DNA of 64,000 nt from Amorphus orientalis (GCF_030814015.1 NZ_JAUSUL010000003.1:372001-436000), one strand, 5' to 3'. Shown: positions 52,796-61,767, counted from the stretch's first letter. Translations and numbers: made by a program. Notes: generated from the letters alone by a model not told the origin.

Positions 52796-54324
52796 TCCGC
52801 CGCCTCCGGCAGGTCATCCCCCAGCTCCGCCATCAGCGCCTCGATCTCCAGCGTGGCGGCCTGCAGGTGGCCGAGGATGGCGGCGGCGATGTCGTCGGGT
52901 TCGGTGAGGCCCTCTTCCGCCTCCTCCTCCGCCTCGCGCAGCCAGGCGATGTCGAGATTGTCGCCGCGCGCGGCGATCTCCTCCCGGCTGAACCTGCGCC
53001 AGCGGCCGGCCTCGCCTTCGTCCGCTCCGCGCTCGCCGCCATAGGGGTCCGTGCCGAAGGCCTGCTCGAAGCCTTCGAAATGAGCCGCCGTCAACGGTGT
53101 GGTCTTGCCGAATTTCGGCATCTGGGCGCGCAGATCGTAGATCCAGACCGCCTTCGTGTTGCCCGTCTCGGTCTTGCCGCGCGTCAGGAAGATCACGTTG
53201 GTCTTCACGCCTTGGGCATAAAAAATGCCGGTCGGCAGGCGCAGGATGGTGTGCAGGTCGCACCAGTCCATCATCATCTGGCGGAGCTGCCTGCCGCGCC
53301 CGTCCTCGAACAGCACGTTGTCCGGCACGACGATGGCGGCGCGGCCGCCGGGCTTCAGCGCGCGGATGCAGTGTTCCACGAAGGGAAGCTGGTAGGAGGA
53401 GACGTTGGCGGTGACGGAGAGGTCGTCGCGGGTCGGCGCGCCGCCGGCCGGGCCGAAGGGCGGGTTGGTGAGGATGAGATCGGCCCGGCCGAGCCCCTTG
53501 CCCTTTTCCGACAGCGTGTCGCCGAGATCGATATGGCCGCTGTCGAGGTCGTGCAGATAGAGGTTCATCAGGAGCAGGCGCAGCGTGCCGGGCACGTTCT
53601 CCATACCGTGGAAGGCCTGGCTCTTCTGCCAGGCGCCGCTGTCGGGCAGGTCGAAGTAGCCGTCGGTGCGGTCCTTCATGTAGCGATCCGCGGCGATGAG
53701 AAAGCCGCCGGTGCCGGCGGCCGGGTCCTGGATCACCTCGCCCGGCTTCGGCTGCATCAGGCGGACCAGCGCCTCGATCAGCACGCGGGGGGTGAAATAC
53801 TGCCCGGCGCCGCGCTTGGTCTCCTCCGCGTTCTTCTGCAGCAGGCCCTCGTAAAGGTCGCCGAACTGGTCGCGGTCCTCGGAGAACCAGTCGAGCTCGT
53901 CAATCGCGGTGACCAGGGTCGTCAGATTCTGGGGCTCGCGGATGAAGGTCGAGGCGTTGTCGAAGATCTTCTGCACCATCTCCGGCAATGGGCGGGCATC
54001 CTGATAGCGCTTGCGCTCTTCAGACGATGCGTCATCGGTCGGCGGCGTAACCAGCGCGTCGTCCTTGCCGAGACGGGTGGTGGTGGCGCCGAGATCGACC
54101 AGAACCTTTCGATAGAGTTCGAGCTTGGAAAGCCCGTTGGCGGCCACGAGATCGGCCCAGCGCCGCGACTTCGGGATGCTGCCCGTCTCGCGGTTGCGCT
54201 CGGCCATCATCTTGAGAAACAGGAGATAGGTCAGCTCGGTGACGTACTGCTGATAGGTGATGCCATCCTTCCTCAGGACGGTGCAGAGGCGCCAGAGCTT
54301 CTGGACGATGGTGTTGGCATTCAT
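52792..54324 (-). CDS. hsdM: type I restriction-modification DNA methyltransferase HsdM
   Basis: 510-residue N6-adenine methyltransferase. N-terminal helical HsdM domain (IVQKLWRLCTVLRKDGITY), then the SAM-binding motif DPAAGTGGFLIAADRYM and catalytic motif LTNPPFGPAG (NPPF). It pairs with HsdS and HsdR. Coupled to hsdS by a 4-bp overlap. A palindromic repeat lies between it and hsdR. Confidence 0.97.
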   Translation of the reverse strand: MNANTIVQKLWRLCTVLRKDGITYQQYVTELTYLLFLKMMAERNRETGSIPKSRRWADLVAANGLSKLELYRKVLVDLGATTTRLGKDDALVTPPTDDASSEERKRYQDARPLPEMVQKIFDNASTFIREPQNLTTLVTAIDELDWFSEDRDQFGDLYEGLLQKNAEETKRGAGQYFTPRVLIEALVRLMQPKPGEVIQDPAAGTGGFLIAADRYMKDRTDGYFDLPDSGAWQKSQAFHGMENVPGTLRLLLMNLYLHDLDSGHIDLGDTLSEKGKGLGRADLILTNPPFGPAGGAPTRDDLSVTANVSSYQLPFVEHCIRALKPGGRAAIVVPDNVLFEDGRGRQLRQMMMDWCDLHTILRLPTGIFYAQGVKTNVIFLTRGKTETGNTKAVWIYDLRAQMPKFGKTTPLTAAHFEGFEQAFGTDPYGGERGADEGEAGRWRRFSREEIAARGDNLDIAWLREAEEEAEEGLTEPDDIAAAILGHLQAATLEIEALMAELGDDLPEAAE

Positions 54325-54379
54325 GGGGGCTGTGTGGCCTGTCTCGTGTCGGGTCGGTTGGTCTTAGAGCACTGGTGAC

Positions 54380-54424
54380 GCGTCGGGTCGTCGAAAAACC
54401 GGTTTCCACTTTTTCGCCCGACGC
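54380..54424 (+). repeat. palindromic repeat copy between hsdM and hsdR
   Basis: GCGTCGGG and CCCGACGC arms enclose TCGAAAAACCGGTTTCCACT, a variant of the family core. It lies 28 bp after the hsdR stop and 56 bp upstream of the hsdM start, inside what is normally one operon. Confidence 0.75.
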
Positions 54425-54451
54425 TTCCGGAAGTGGGGCGGCGCGGTCAAC

Positions 54452-57400
54452 TCATGCCGCGGAGGGCGCCCAGATCGCCTCGTTCAACTGGTGCAGCACG
54501 TCGTCGAGCTCTCCGTCGAACTCTTCCGAGATGCGCCGAAAGCCGCCCTTATCGGCGAAAACGCCCTGGTCGAGCAGTGTCGGATCGGCCACCGGCTTGT
54601 CCTTCAGCGCCCGGCCGATGCGGCGCAGCCACTCCTTCTGCTTGGGCGTCCAGGCGCGGGACGATTCGAGCCGGGCGATGGCGTTGTCGACACGGGTGGC
54701 ATACGGGATCAGCGGATCGCCGAGGGCGGCCTGCCGGACGAAGCCGATGATGTGGGCGGCGATGTCGGCGTTGCGGGCCTTGCCGTAGGCGGCGCGGAGC
54801 ATGGCTTCGGAATAGTTCTTCTCGTCCAGCAGCGCCGCCAGCTCCGACAGCTCCTTGCGGGTGAGATCGCGCGGGCGCTGGGTGACGGCGATCAGCGCCG
54901 GCACCTGGTTCATGTTCTCGCGCACGAAGCGTTCGAAGCCGGTGATGTAGTCCTCCGGCGTCGTGTTCTTGCCGAAGATCTCCTCGATGCGCAGCAGCTC
55001 GTCCTCGTGGCTGGAGAGGACGACGCCGTTCTGGCCAGGCCCGGTACGGACGGGTCGCCGCTCCATCAACTCGATCGCCCGCGGATGCGTCTCGAGCCAG
55101 CCCAGCAGCTCGGCACCGGATTGCGTGGCAAGGCGCTGGACAGCGGCTTCCGGCGCTTCGCCCGTGTGGCGCTCGAAGCTCTCGCGGGTCTCGGAGTCCA
55201 TGCGTTTCGCCATCGTGCGCATGCGCACGATCACCTGGCCGGCGACCCAGCTCCGGTCCTCCTCCGCCTCCGCGTTCTGCAAGTCGGTGACGAGCTGACC
55301 CAGCGCGATATCCGGCTTGACCACGACCGGACGCATGTCGGTCATGTCCTGCAGCTCCGCATAGAGATCGACGGCGTCGAAGATGCGGAAATGCTGCTTG
55401 CCGATCTCCGGGCAAAGCCGGGTGGCCCGCCCCAGCATCTGGTCATAGAGGATGCGGCTCTTCACCCGGCGCACGAACACGAGATTGCAGATGGACGGCA
55501 CGTCGACGCCCGTCGTCAGCAGGTCGACCGTGACGACATATTTCGGATACGGGTCGTTCTTGAACTTCAGGATCAGATCGTCGGCCTTTTCGACATTGCC
55601 GGTGATCTTCATCACCATTCCGTGCGGCACGGCGTCTGTGCCGTATTCCTCCTGCAGCTCCGCGATGAGCAACCGCACGATGTCATCGGCATGGGTGTCG
55701 CGGGCGGCGAAGAGCAGCGTCTTGCCGGGCATCGACGGCGGGATCTCGGCTGCGATCGCGCGGCAGACGATGCGGTTGAAGGCCTCCGAATAGACGCGCC
55801 GATTGAAGTCGGCGACGTCGTAGTCCAGCGAAACGTCGTCCGGCAGCTCGAAGAGATCGATCTGACCGCTCTTGCGGTCGATGATCTCGACCTCGTCACC
55901 ACCGGCAAAGTGAATGCCGGCTTCCGACAGCGCCGTGGTGATGCGCTTGGGCGGCAGGTGATCGTTGAGATAGCCTTCGACCACCGCCTGGCGATAGCCG
56001 TAATGAAACACCGGGTGGCCGAAGATCTCGCGGGTGTGCAGCGCGGGTGTGGCCGTCAGCGCCACCTTCACCGCATCGAAGTAATCCAGGACCTGACGAT
56101 AGGCCGACTGGTAATCGTCGATGTTGCGGAAGCCGATGTCGCTCTCGCGCAGCTCGGCGTCCAGCGTGTAGCCGCGATGGGCTTCGTCGACGATGATGCA
56201 GTCGAAGGTGCCGGGCGTCGGCCGCTTGGCCGGATCCGGCTCGTTGAGCACCCGCGCGATCAGGGACTGGACGGTTGCGACCTGCACCTGATCGTCGTCC
56301 TCCGGCACCTTCGTGTCGAGGCCCGCGACCTTGTAGATCTGGGCAAAGTTCAGCAGGCCCTCGATCTCGGTGGTTTCCAGAGCGTCGCTCGTCTGCTTGC
56401 CGAGCGCCTTGCGATCAACCAGGAAGAGAATGCGCCGGAAGCGCTTGTGCTTGAGCAGGCGGTACATCAGCGCAATGGCCGTGCGCGTCTTGCCCGTACC
56501 GGTCGCCATCGACACGAGGATCTCGCGCTGGCCTGCGACAACCGCATCCTCGATCGCTGCGATCGCCTCCTCCTGGTAGGGGCGCATCCTGCCCTTGCCG
56601 AAGCCGTCCTCGGCGAGGCCCTGCGCCGCAGCGTCCACATCGGTGGCGAGCTTGTCCACCAGATCCTTCGGGGCGAGCCAGCTCGGCAAGGCGACGGCCT
56701 GGTTCGTCGAGCGCCTGACATCGCGATACCAGATGCCGGATTTGGTCTCCCACTGCCGCACATAGGGCCGGCCATTGGTGGCGAAGACGAAGGGCACGCG
56801 GAAGGGCTCGTCGAGCCCGTGCTTCCAGGGTCCGTCAGGGTGAGCCTGTTCGGGATCCAAGATAAGCGTGCGGGCGTAGCGCTCGGCCTGTTGAAGGGTG
56901 GAGGGCACATCCTGGCTCTCGCGCTTCGCCTCGATCACGCCGACGCAGGTGAGGTCGACAAAGAGCGCATAATCCGCTCGACCGCCTTCGGACGGCCACT
57001 CGGCAATTGCCAGGCTGCGGCCCTCTTCCGGTCGAATGCCGTTTTGATAGGTGAGGTGATCGCTGTCGCATTCCCATCCTGCATCGACCAGTTGCACGTC
57101 GATGAGGCGTCGGGTCTGCCGTTCATCGAGATCGAGATGCTCGGCCGCACGCCGACCGGCGTGCTTGAACTCCATCTGCGCTTGCTGCGGACCCGCCTCG
57201 GCAGCCTTCTGCAGTTCCTCCAGCTTCCGGGAGAGTTCGGCCTGGTTGGCCTCCATCTCAACCGCCGTCTCCTCCCAGACCGCGCGGTCGGCCGTCGCCT
57301 GCCGCGCCAGCTCTTCAGCCGCCTCCCGTGCCTTGGCGAGTTCCTCGGACGAGGCATGGGCGGCGGCAAGCTTCGCTTCCGCCTCGCGGACCTGGGTCCG

Positions 57401-57871
57401 CAGCGCCTCGAGTTCCGCTTCGGTCTCCTCGTCCGGAAGGGATGCGTCCCTGGGCGGCACGAACGGCCCCGGCCTGAAATCCGGATCGCGGCCGTAGGTG
57501 CGGCGATACCAGACGCCGAGCGCCCTGCAGAATTTGAGCGCGGACAGCGCCTCCGCGGGAGACCCCGCCAGATCGTGTGTCGCCGCGTTGCCGCTCCTGC
57601 GTACGGCGTGGAACACGTCGACCACTTCCCGCGGCAGCACCTGCTGGGCCTTCAACCGATGCAGCAGATCGTTCGTCGTCTCGCGCGCCGCCGGATCATA
57701 GACACCGGCGAGCGCCGCGATCTCCTTGACCATGTACTCGCCGAACTGACGGCTTTTGATCAAAGACGTGTTGGCGTCCTCGGCGAAGAACCGTTCGGAA
57801 AGGATACCAAGACGGTGCAGTTCAGGGCTGAGCCCCTTCAGATGGTCGAAATTGGCAGACAATGCCCCCAC
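54452..57871 (-). CDS. hsdR: type I restriction endonuclease subunit HsdR (EcoEI-like) with N-terminal DUF4145 module
   Basis: 1139 residues. GTG start at 57871 after AAAAGG. An N-terminal DUF4145-like helical domain (about 1-130, VFHAVRRSGNAATHDL) and a coiled-coil stretch rich in Glu and Ala (about 150-235) precede the HSDR_N nuclease with VDLTCVGVIEAKRES. The SF2 motor follows with ATGTGKTRTAI, IVDEAHRGYT, SAT-like ALTATPAL, and VDLLTTGVDVPSI. It cuts unmodified DNA far from the site by translocation. It lies first in the hsdR-hsdM-hsdS order. Confidence 0.96.
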   Translation of the reverse strand: MGALSANFDHLKGLSPELHRLGILSERFFAEDANTSLIKSRQFGEYMVKEIAALAGVYDPAARETTNDLLHRLKAQQVLPREVVDVFHAVRRSGNAATHDLAGSPAEALSALKFCRALGVWYRRTYGRDPDFRPGPFVPPRDASLPDEETEAELEALRTQVREAEAKLAAAHASSEELAKAREAAEELARQATADRAVWEETAVEMEANQAELSRKLEELQKAAEAGPQQAQMEFKHAGRRAAEHLDLDERQTRRLIDVQLVDAGWECDSDHLTYQNGIRPEEGRSLAIAEWPSEGGRADYALFVDLTCVGVIEAKRESQDVPSTLQQAERYARTLILDPEQAHPDGPWKHGLDEPFRVPFVFATNGRPYVRQWETKSGIWYRDVRRSTNQAVALPSWLAPKDLVDKLATDVDAAAQGLAEDGFGKGRMRPYQEEAIAAIEDAVVAGQREILVSMATGTGKTRTAIALMYRLLKHKRFRRILFLVDRKALGKQTSDALETTEIEGLLNFAQIYKVAGLDTKVPEDDDQVQVATVQSLIARVLNEPDPAKRPTPGTFDCIIVDEAHRGYTLDAELRESDIGFRNIDDYQSAYRQVLDYFDAVKVALTATPALHTREIFGHPVFHYGYRQAVVEGYLNDHLPPKRITTALSEAGIHFAGGDEVEIIDRKSGQIDLFELPDDVSLDYDVADFNRRVYSEAFNRIVCRAIAAEIPPSMPGKTLLFAARDTHADDIVRLLIAELQEEYGTDAVPHGMVMKITGNVEKADDLILKFKNDPYPKYVVTVDLLTTGVDVPSICNLVFVRRVKSRILYDQMLGRATRLCPEIGKQHFRIFDAVDLYAELQDMTDMRPVVVKPDIALGQLVTDLQNAEAEEDRSWVAGQVIVRMRTMAKRMDSETRESFERHTGEAPEAAVQRLATQSGAELLGWLETHPRAIELMERRPVRTGPGQNGVVLSSHEDELLRIEEIFGKNTTPEDYITGFERFVRENMNQVPALIAVTQRPRDLTRKELSELAALLDEKNYSEAMLRAAYGKARNADIAAHIIGFVRQAALGDPLIPYATRVDNAIARLESSRAWTPKQKEWLRRIGRALKDKPVADPTLLDQGVFADKGGFRRISEEFDGELDDVLHQLNEAIWAPSAA

Positions 57872-57898
57872 TCACATGCCTTTTGACGCCACATGTGA
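57872..57898 (-). promoter_or_regulatory. inverted repeat over the hsdR translation start region
   Basis: TCACATG (57872-57878) and CATGTGA (57892-57898), spaced by 13 bp, directly flank the hsdR GTG and its AAAAGG site. A dimeric repressor there, or an mRNA stem sequestering the ribosome site, would limit HsdR synthesis until modification is established. Confidence 0.5.
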
Positions 57899-57982
57899 AC
57901 GATTGCATAGCTCGAAGATACAGACAAACGACCACCCCGGGTTTACCGGTGGCTCCAACTCCTAAGGGGCGAAGCTCGCCAT

Positions 57983-60232
57983 TCATCGATCTAAACTGTC
58001 AGAGATGGATCGCCAGACGGCGAGCGGGGTGGCCGGAGGACCGACTGGTCGCGCGCCGGCTGAGGTCAGAGCATCGTTGACAGCGTTGAGGATGGCTGCG
58101 GACGCGGCGATCGCTCCGGCCTGGCCGACGCCCTTGGTGCCCAGCGGCGTTGTCTGACAGGGATGTGCCTCTGTGAGAAGCACTGTGGGCGCACCCATAT
58201 CCGCCGCCCGCGGCAAGCGGTAGTCCATTAGACTTCCGGTCAAAAGCTGCGCATCGGCCGGATCGAAATCGACCCTCTCGTGGAGCGCCTGGCCGAGCCC
58301 CTGCTCGATCCCGCCGACAAGCTGGTCGACGATGCCGGTGCGATCGATGATCCGGCCATAGTCGTCCGCGGCGACATAGCCAAGGATGTCGACCACCCCG
58401 GTTTCCGGGTCGATTTCAACATCACAGAGATGGCAGCCGTTCGGATATGTGGTCGACCCGCCGCCTCTCGCCTCCACCACGAGTTCGCCCTGCTCGCGCA
58501 CGAGGGCGACAAGCGAAATCCGGTTGTTGGTGCCCGGCACGAAAAGATCGCCCGCGTCGAAGACCACGCTGTCGGGATCGACGCCGAAGTGCCCGGCGGC
58601 CCGTTCCCGCGCCGCCTGCAGAAGCGCGTCGGCGGCGTTGGCGACCGCACTCCCGGCCACCGCCATGGTCTTGGCGCCATAGGTTCCGCCACCTTGAGGA
58701 CTGTCGATCGAATTTCCCTGCAGGAGCGTGTCGAGGGCGAGCGTGGTTTTCTCGGAGAGGATCGCGGAAAAGGCCGCCTGATGGCGCTGTCCGGTGTCCT
58801 GGCTTCCGACGGTTGCCGTCAGATGGCCATCCGGTCCGAGGACCAGCCGGGCGAGATCGACCGGTCCGGCGCTGGTGGTGTCGAGCCAGAGTGCAACGCC
58901 ACGGCCGAACAGACGCCCCTTCGCCTGCGCGGCGCGGCGGCGGGTCTCCTTGGTTGCCGCCGCATCGGCAGCCTCAAGTGCAGCATTCAGCCGGGCCGGA
59001 AAGTCACCGCTGTCATAGACTTCGCCGGCCACCGTACGGAACGGCAGTGCTGAAGCCTCGATCAGGTTCCGACGGCGCAGCTCGATCGGATCGATCCCGG
59101 TCAGCCGTGCGGCCTCGTCGACGAGCGCCTCCAGCACAAGGATCGCCTCAGGCTTTCCGGCACCTCGGTAGGCGTCGGTCCAGGGTGTGTTCGTGAGGCG
59201 GCCGACAACCTGAACTTCGGCCGCATCGATCCGGTAGAGGCCGGTCGCGACGCTGGACAGCCCGTACGTCGCAACGTGGGGCTCGAAGAAGGAAATATAG
59301 CCGCCGAGATCCACCTCATGGCGGACCCGAAGCGCAAGAAACCGGCCATCGGCATCGAGCGCAAGCTCGCCATGAGCCCGTAGCTCCCGTCCCTGGGTGT
59401 CGGTCTGCAGCGATTCCGCCCGGGTTGCGATCCAGGTGACCGGTCGACGGAGCCGCTCGGCAGCAACCGCCAGGGCGATATATTCCGGATACGGGTAGGC
59501 CTTCATGCCGAACGAGCCGCCGACATCGCGGGTTATGACCTGAACGGAGTCCCTGTCACGCTTCAGACAGCTTGCAAGCAGCCCGGCGAGCAGACCTGCG
59601 CCCTGGGCCGGTATCTCCAGCACAAGCCGACCGGTGGCGTCATCGTTTCGCGCGATGGTCCCGCGCGGCTCGATCGGCGTCGGGGCCAGCCGGGAGAGAT
59701 CAATATCGAGCGAAGCCACGGCTGCAGCCCGCTCGAAGGCGGCGGCCACCCCTTCACCTCCATGCAGGGCCCAACGCAAGCCGACATTGTCCGGCGCAAG
59801 CGGGTCGATCTGTCCCGGTTCGGCAAGTTCGGCCGTACTGGTCAGGCTGGCCACAGCCGGAAGCGGATCGTAATCGACATCCACAAGCTCCGCCGCGTCG
59901 ACTGCTGCGGCTTCCGAACCGGCAATGACCATCGCGATCGGATCGCCGACGTGGCGCACGGTCTCACCGCACAGGATCGGCCGCTCGATCGATGCAAGGA
60001 AGCTGCCTTCCCCCGTCAGGTCGATCGGAGAGACGATCGGCGCCACATCGCCCAGGTCGGCGGCGGTCAGAACCGCCACGACGCCTTCTGCCTCGCGCGC
60101 CGCTTTACAGTCGACGCCGGCAAGACGGGCATGAGCGAGGGGGGACCGAACGAAGACCGCATAGAGCGTGTCGTCCGGGCTCACGTCAGCGACGTAGGTT
60201 CCGCGCCCAACCAGCAGGCGATCCACATCCAT
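57983..60232 (-). CDS. xanthine dehydrogenase/CoxL-family molybdopterin-binding subunit with Gln at the catalytic Glu position
   Basis: 749 residues (ATG at 60232), a xanthine oxidase-family large subunit. Domain 1 (LLVGRGTYVADV, VRSPLAHARLAGVD) is followed by the cofactor domain with GGSFGMKAYPYPE and YRGAGKPEAIL. Two departures are visible. The family's GVGEaG, which bears the catalytic glutamate, reads GVGQAGAIA (Gln704, CAG at 58123-58121), and the GQGH cofactor motif reads GQRH. It is therefore uncertain that it is a normal hydroxylase. No small (FeS) or medium (FAD) subunit is in view. The gene lies beside the hsd island and an ABC transporter. Confidence 0.85.
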   Translation of the reverse strand: MDVDRLLVGRGTYVADVSPDDTLYAVFVRSPLAHARLAGVDCKAAREAEGVVAVLTAADLGDVAPIVSPIDLTGEGSFLASIERPILCGETVRHVGDPIAMVIAGSEAAAVDAAELVDVDYDPLPAVASLTSTAELAEPGQIDPLAPDNVGLRWALHGGEGVAAAFERAAAVASLDIDLSRLAPTPIEPRGTIARNDDATGRLVLEIPAQGAGLLAGLLASCLKRDRDSVQVITRDVGGSFGMKAYPYPEYIALAVAAERLRRPVTWIATRAESLQTDTQGRELRAHGELALDADGRFLALRVRHEVDLGGYISFFEPHVATYGLSSVATGLYRIDAAEVQVVGRLTNTPWTDAYRGAGKPEAILVLEALVDEAARLTGIDPIELRRRNLIEASALPFRTVAGEVYDSGDFPARLNAALEAADAAATKETRRRAAQAKGRLFGRGVALWLDTTSAGPVDLARLVLGPDGHLTATVGSQDTGQRHQAAFSAILSEKTTLALDTLLQGNSIDSPQGGGTYGAKTMAVAGSAVANAADALLQAARERAAGHFGVDPDSVVFDAGDLFVPGTNNRISLVALVREQGELVVEARGGGSTTYPNGCHLCDVEIDPETGVVDILGYVAADDYGRIIDRTGIVDQLVGGIEQGLGQALHERVDFDPADAQLLTGSLMDYRLPRAADMGAPTVLLTEAHPCQTTPLGTKGVGQAGAIAASAAILNAVNDALTSAGARPVGPPATPLAVWRSISDSLDR

Positions 60233-60395
60233 CCCGACACCTACCATCAAGAACACCGGCGCCGACCGGCGCTTTCAGATCGTCAAACGCGTTCCATGAG
60301 GCCCGGAGCCAAACAACCGCAAGGCGGCCGGGCTCCGGACTGTTGTCGTGGAGGTCTCCGCGCGCAAAGCGGGATCCGCTTTGCCGGGGATCCGC

Positions 60396-61661
60396 CTAGT
60401 TCGCGTCCAGCTTGGAGCGGAGCGCTTCGACTTCCTCGACCGACATCTCGTCGACGACGGCGAGTTTCCCCTCATCGTCGAGCTGCCATGTTACGAACGA
60501 CCCGGCGATGTCGCCGCTTGCATCGAACCGCAGCGGCCCGACGGCGCCGACATAGTCCACGCTCTTGCCGTCCGCCAGCGCTTCGACCGCCGCCTTGAAG
60601 CCGTCGACCCCCGCATAGATCGTCTCACCCTCGGGATCGGTCACCTTCCGAATCCCCTCGGCAATCGCCTTGCCGTCAGTCGCGGTGCCGGCGGCATCGA
60701 TCGCGAGTGCGGCGATCGCGACAGCGTCATAGGTATTGGCCCGACCCGGACCTTCCGCATCCTCGTCGTTTGCTGCGGTGTAGGCCGCGCGGAAGCTCTC
60801 AAGCGACGGCGTCTCCGTGGCGCCCGGCGTCAGCCAGGCCGCTTCGCCCAGGAACTTGGCACCAACGGCCTTGACGAATTCTGCGTCGTTGAGGTTGTGG
60901 GCGAACAGAAGCTTCGGCGAACCACCCTGGCTCAACCAGTCGCGCACGATGCGCGAGCCCTCGGTCACATAGCCGATAAGGTACAGCGTGTCCGGGTCGT
61001 CCTCGATCAGGCTGGTCACCTCGGACCGGTAAGAGGACTGGTCGGGCGTGTAGAGCACGGTTTCGCCGACTTCGCCTCCAAGCGCCTCGTAGCTCTGCTT
61101 GAACACCTTCGACAGATTCTGTCCCCAGTCATTGTTGACCGCCAGAATATCGACCTTCCCTGCATTCTGCTCGATCGCGTACTGCGCAGCCGCGAGCCCC
61201 TGCAGCGCGTCGGAGATGTTGGCGCGGAAGAAAAGGCCGGTCTCCTCGCCGATCGCCGAGAAGCTCGGCGACGAGGCTGTGGGGGAGATCAGCGGAATCC
61301 CGGCCGGGGCCGTCACAGAATTCAGCACGGCAAGCGTCGTGCCGGAGAGCGCCTCCCCCACGATGATACGTGCACCTTCGAGATCGACGATCTGACGCGC
61401 GGCATCGACGGCCAGCGAGGGCTGGCCCTGACTGTCGCGCACGACGAGCTCGATGGGACACCCGGCAGCGCCCCCGGCCTCGTTCACCTGCTCGACGGCG
61501 AGATTGGCGGATTTCAGCATGCCCTGCGCGATGGGCGCGATCGGGCCGGTCATCGGCAGAACAAGACCGACCTTCGAGGGGCACTCGGCTGCCTGCGCGG
61601 AGCTGGTCACGGCCAGCGCGCCCGCTACGGCGAGTAGATGGAAAGCGGATTTAAGACCCAT
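60396..61661 (-). CDS. branched-chain amino acid-type ABC transporter substrate-binding protein
   Basis: 421 residues (ATG 61661, GGGGAACC upstream). Signal peptide GLKSAFHLLAVAGALAVTSSAQA then a Peripla_BP_6 fold beginning KVGLVLPMTGPIAPIAQG and LAVNNDWGQNLSKVF. These proteins bind amino acids, amides or aromatic acids; the molybdoprotein next door suggests a heterocyclic compound, which is inference. It lies divergent from livG across a perfect palindrome. Confidence 0.92.
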   Translation of the reverse strand: MGLKSAFHLLAVAGALAVTSSAQAAECPSKVGLVLPMTGPIAPIAQGMLKSANLAVEQVNEAGGAAGCPIELVVRDSQGQPSLAVDAARQIVDLEGARIIVGEALSGTTLAVLNSVTAPAGIPLISPTASSPSFSAIGEETGLFFRANISDALQGLAAAQYAIEQNAGKVDILAVNNDWGQNLSKVFKQSYEALGGEVGETVLYTPDQSSYRSEVTSLIEDDPDTLYLIGYVTEGSRIVRDWLSQGGSPKLLFAHNLNDAEFVKAVGAKFLGEAAWLTPGATETPSLESFRAAYTAANDEDAEGPGRANTYDAVAIAALAIDAAGTATDGKAIAEGIRKVTDPEGETIYAGVDGFKAAVEALADGKSVDYVGAVGPLRFDASGDIAGSFVTWQLDDEGKLAVVDEMSVEEVEALRSKLDAN

Positions 61662-61703
61662 TTTTGGTTCCCCAGTTTTATCGACACCCAATTTGTAAGG
61701 CGT

Positions 61704-61720
61704 TTGCATACTGTATGCAA
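61704..61720. promoter_or_regulatory. 17-bp perfect palindrome, GntR-type operator candidate
   Basis: TTGCATAC-T-GTATGCAA lies midway between the divergent binding-protein gene and livG (43 bp from one start, 48 bp from the other). Its centre and half-site design recall GntR/FadR-family operators. A regulator gene is not in the window. Confidence 0.6.
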
Positions 61721-61767
61721 TGATGCTACCAACCCTTGGCTCCACCCATCCAGCGGACCTTTCCCTC

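Noticed and set aside
54491-57886. Plus-strand frame of 1131 codons opposite hsdR
   Set aside because: Mirror frame of a GC-rich gene, with His/Arg/Asp-rich low-complexity translation and no domain; hsdR on the other strand is certain.
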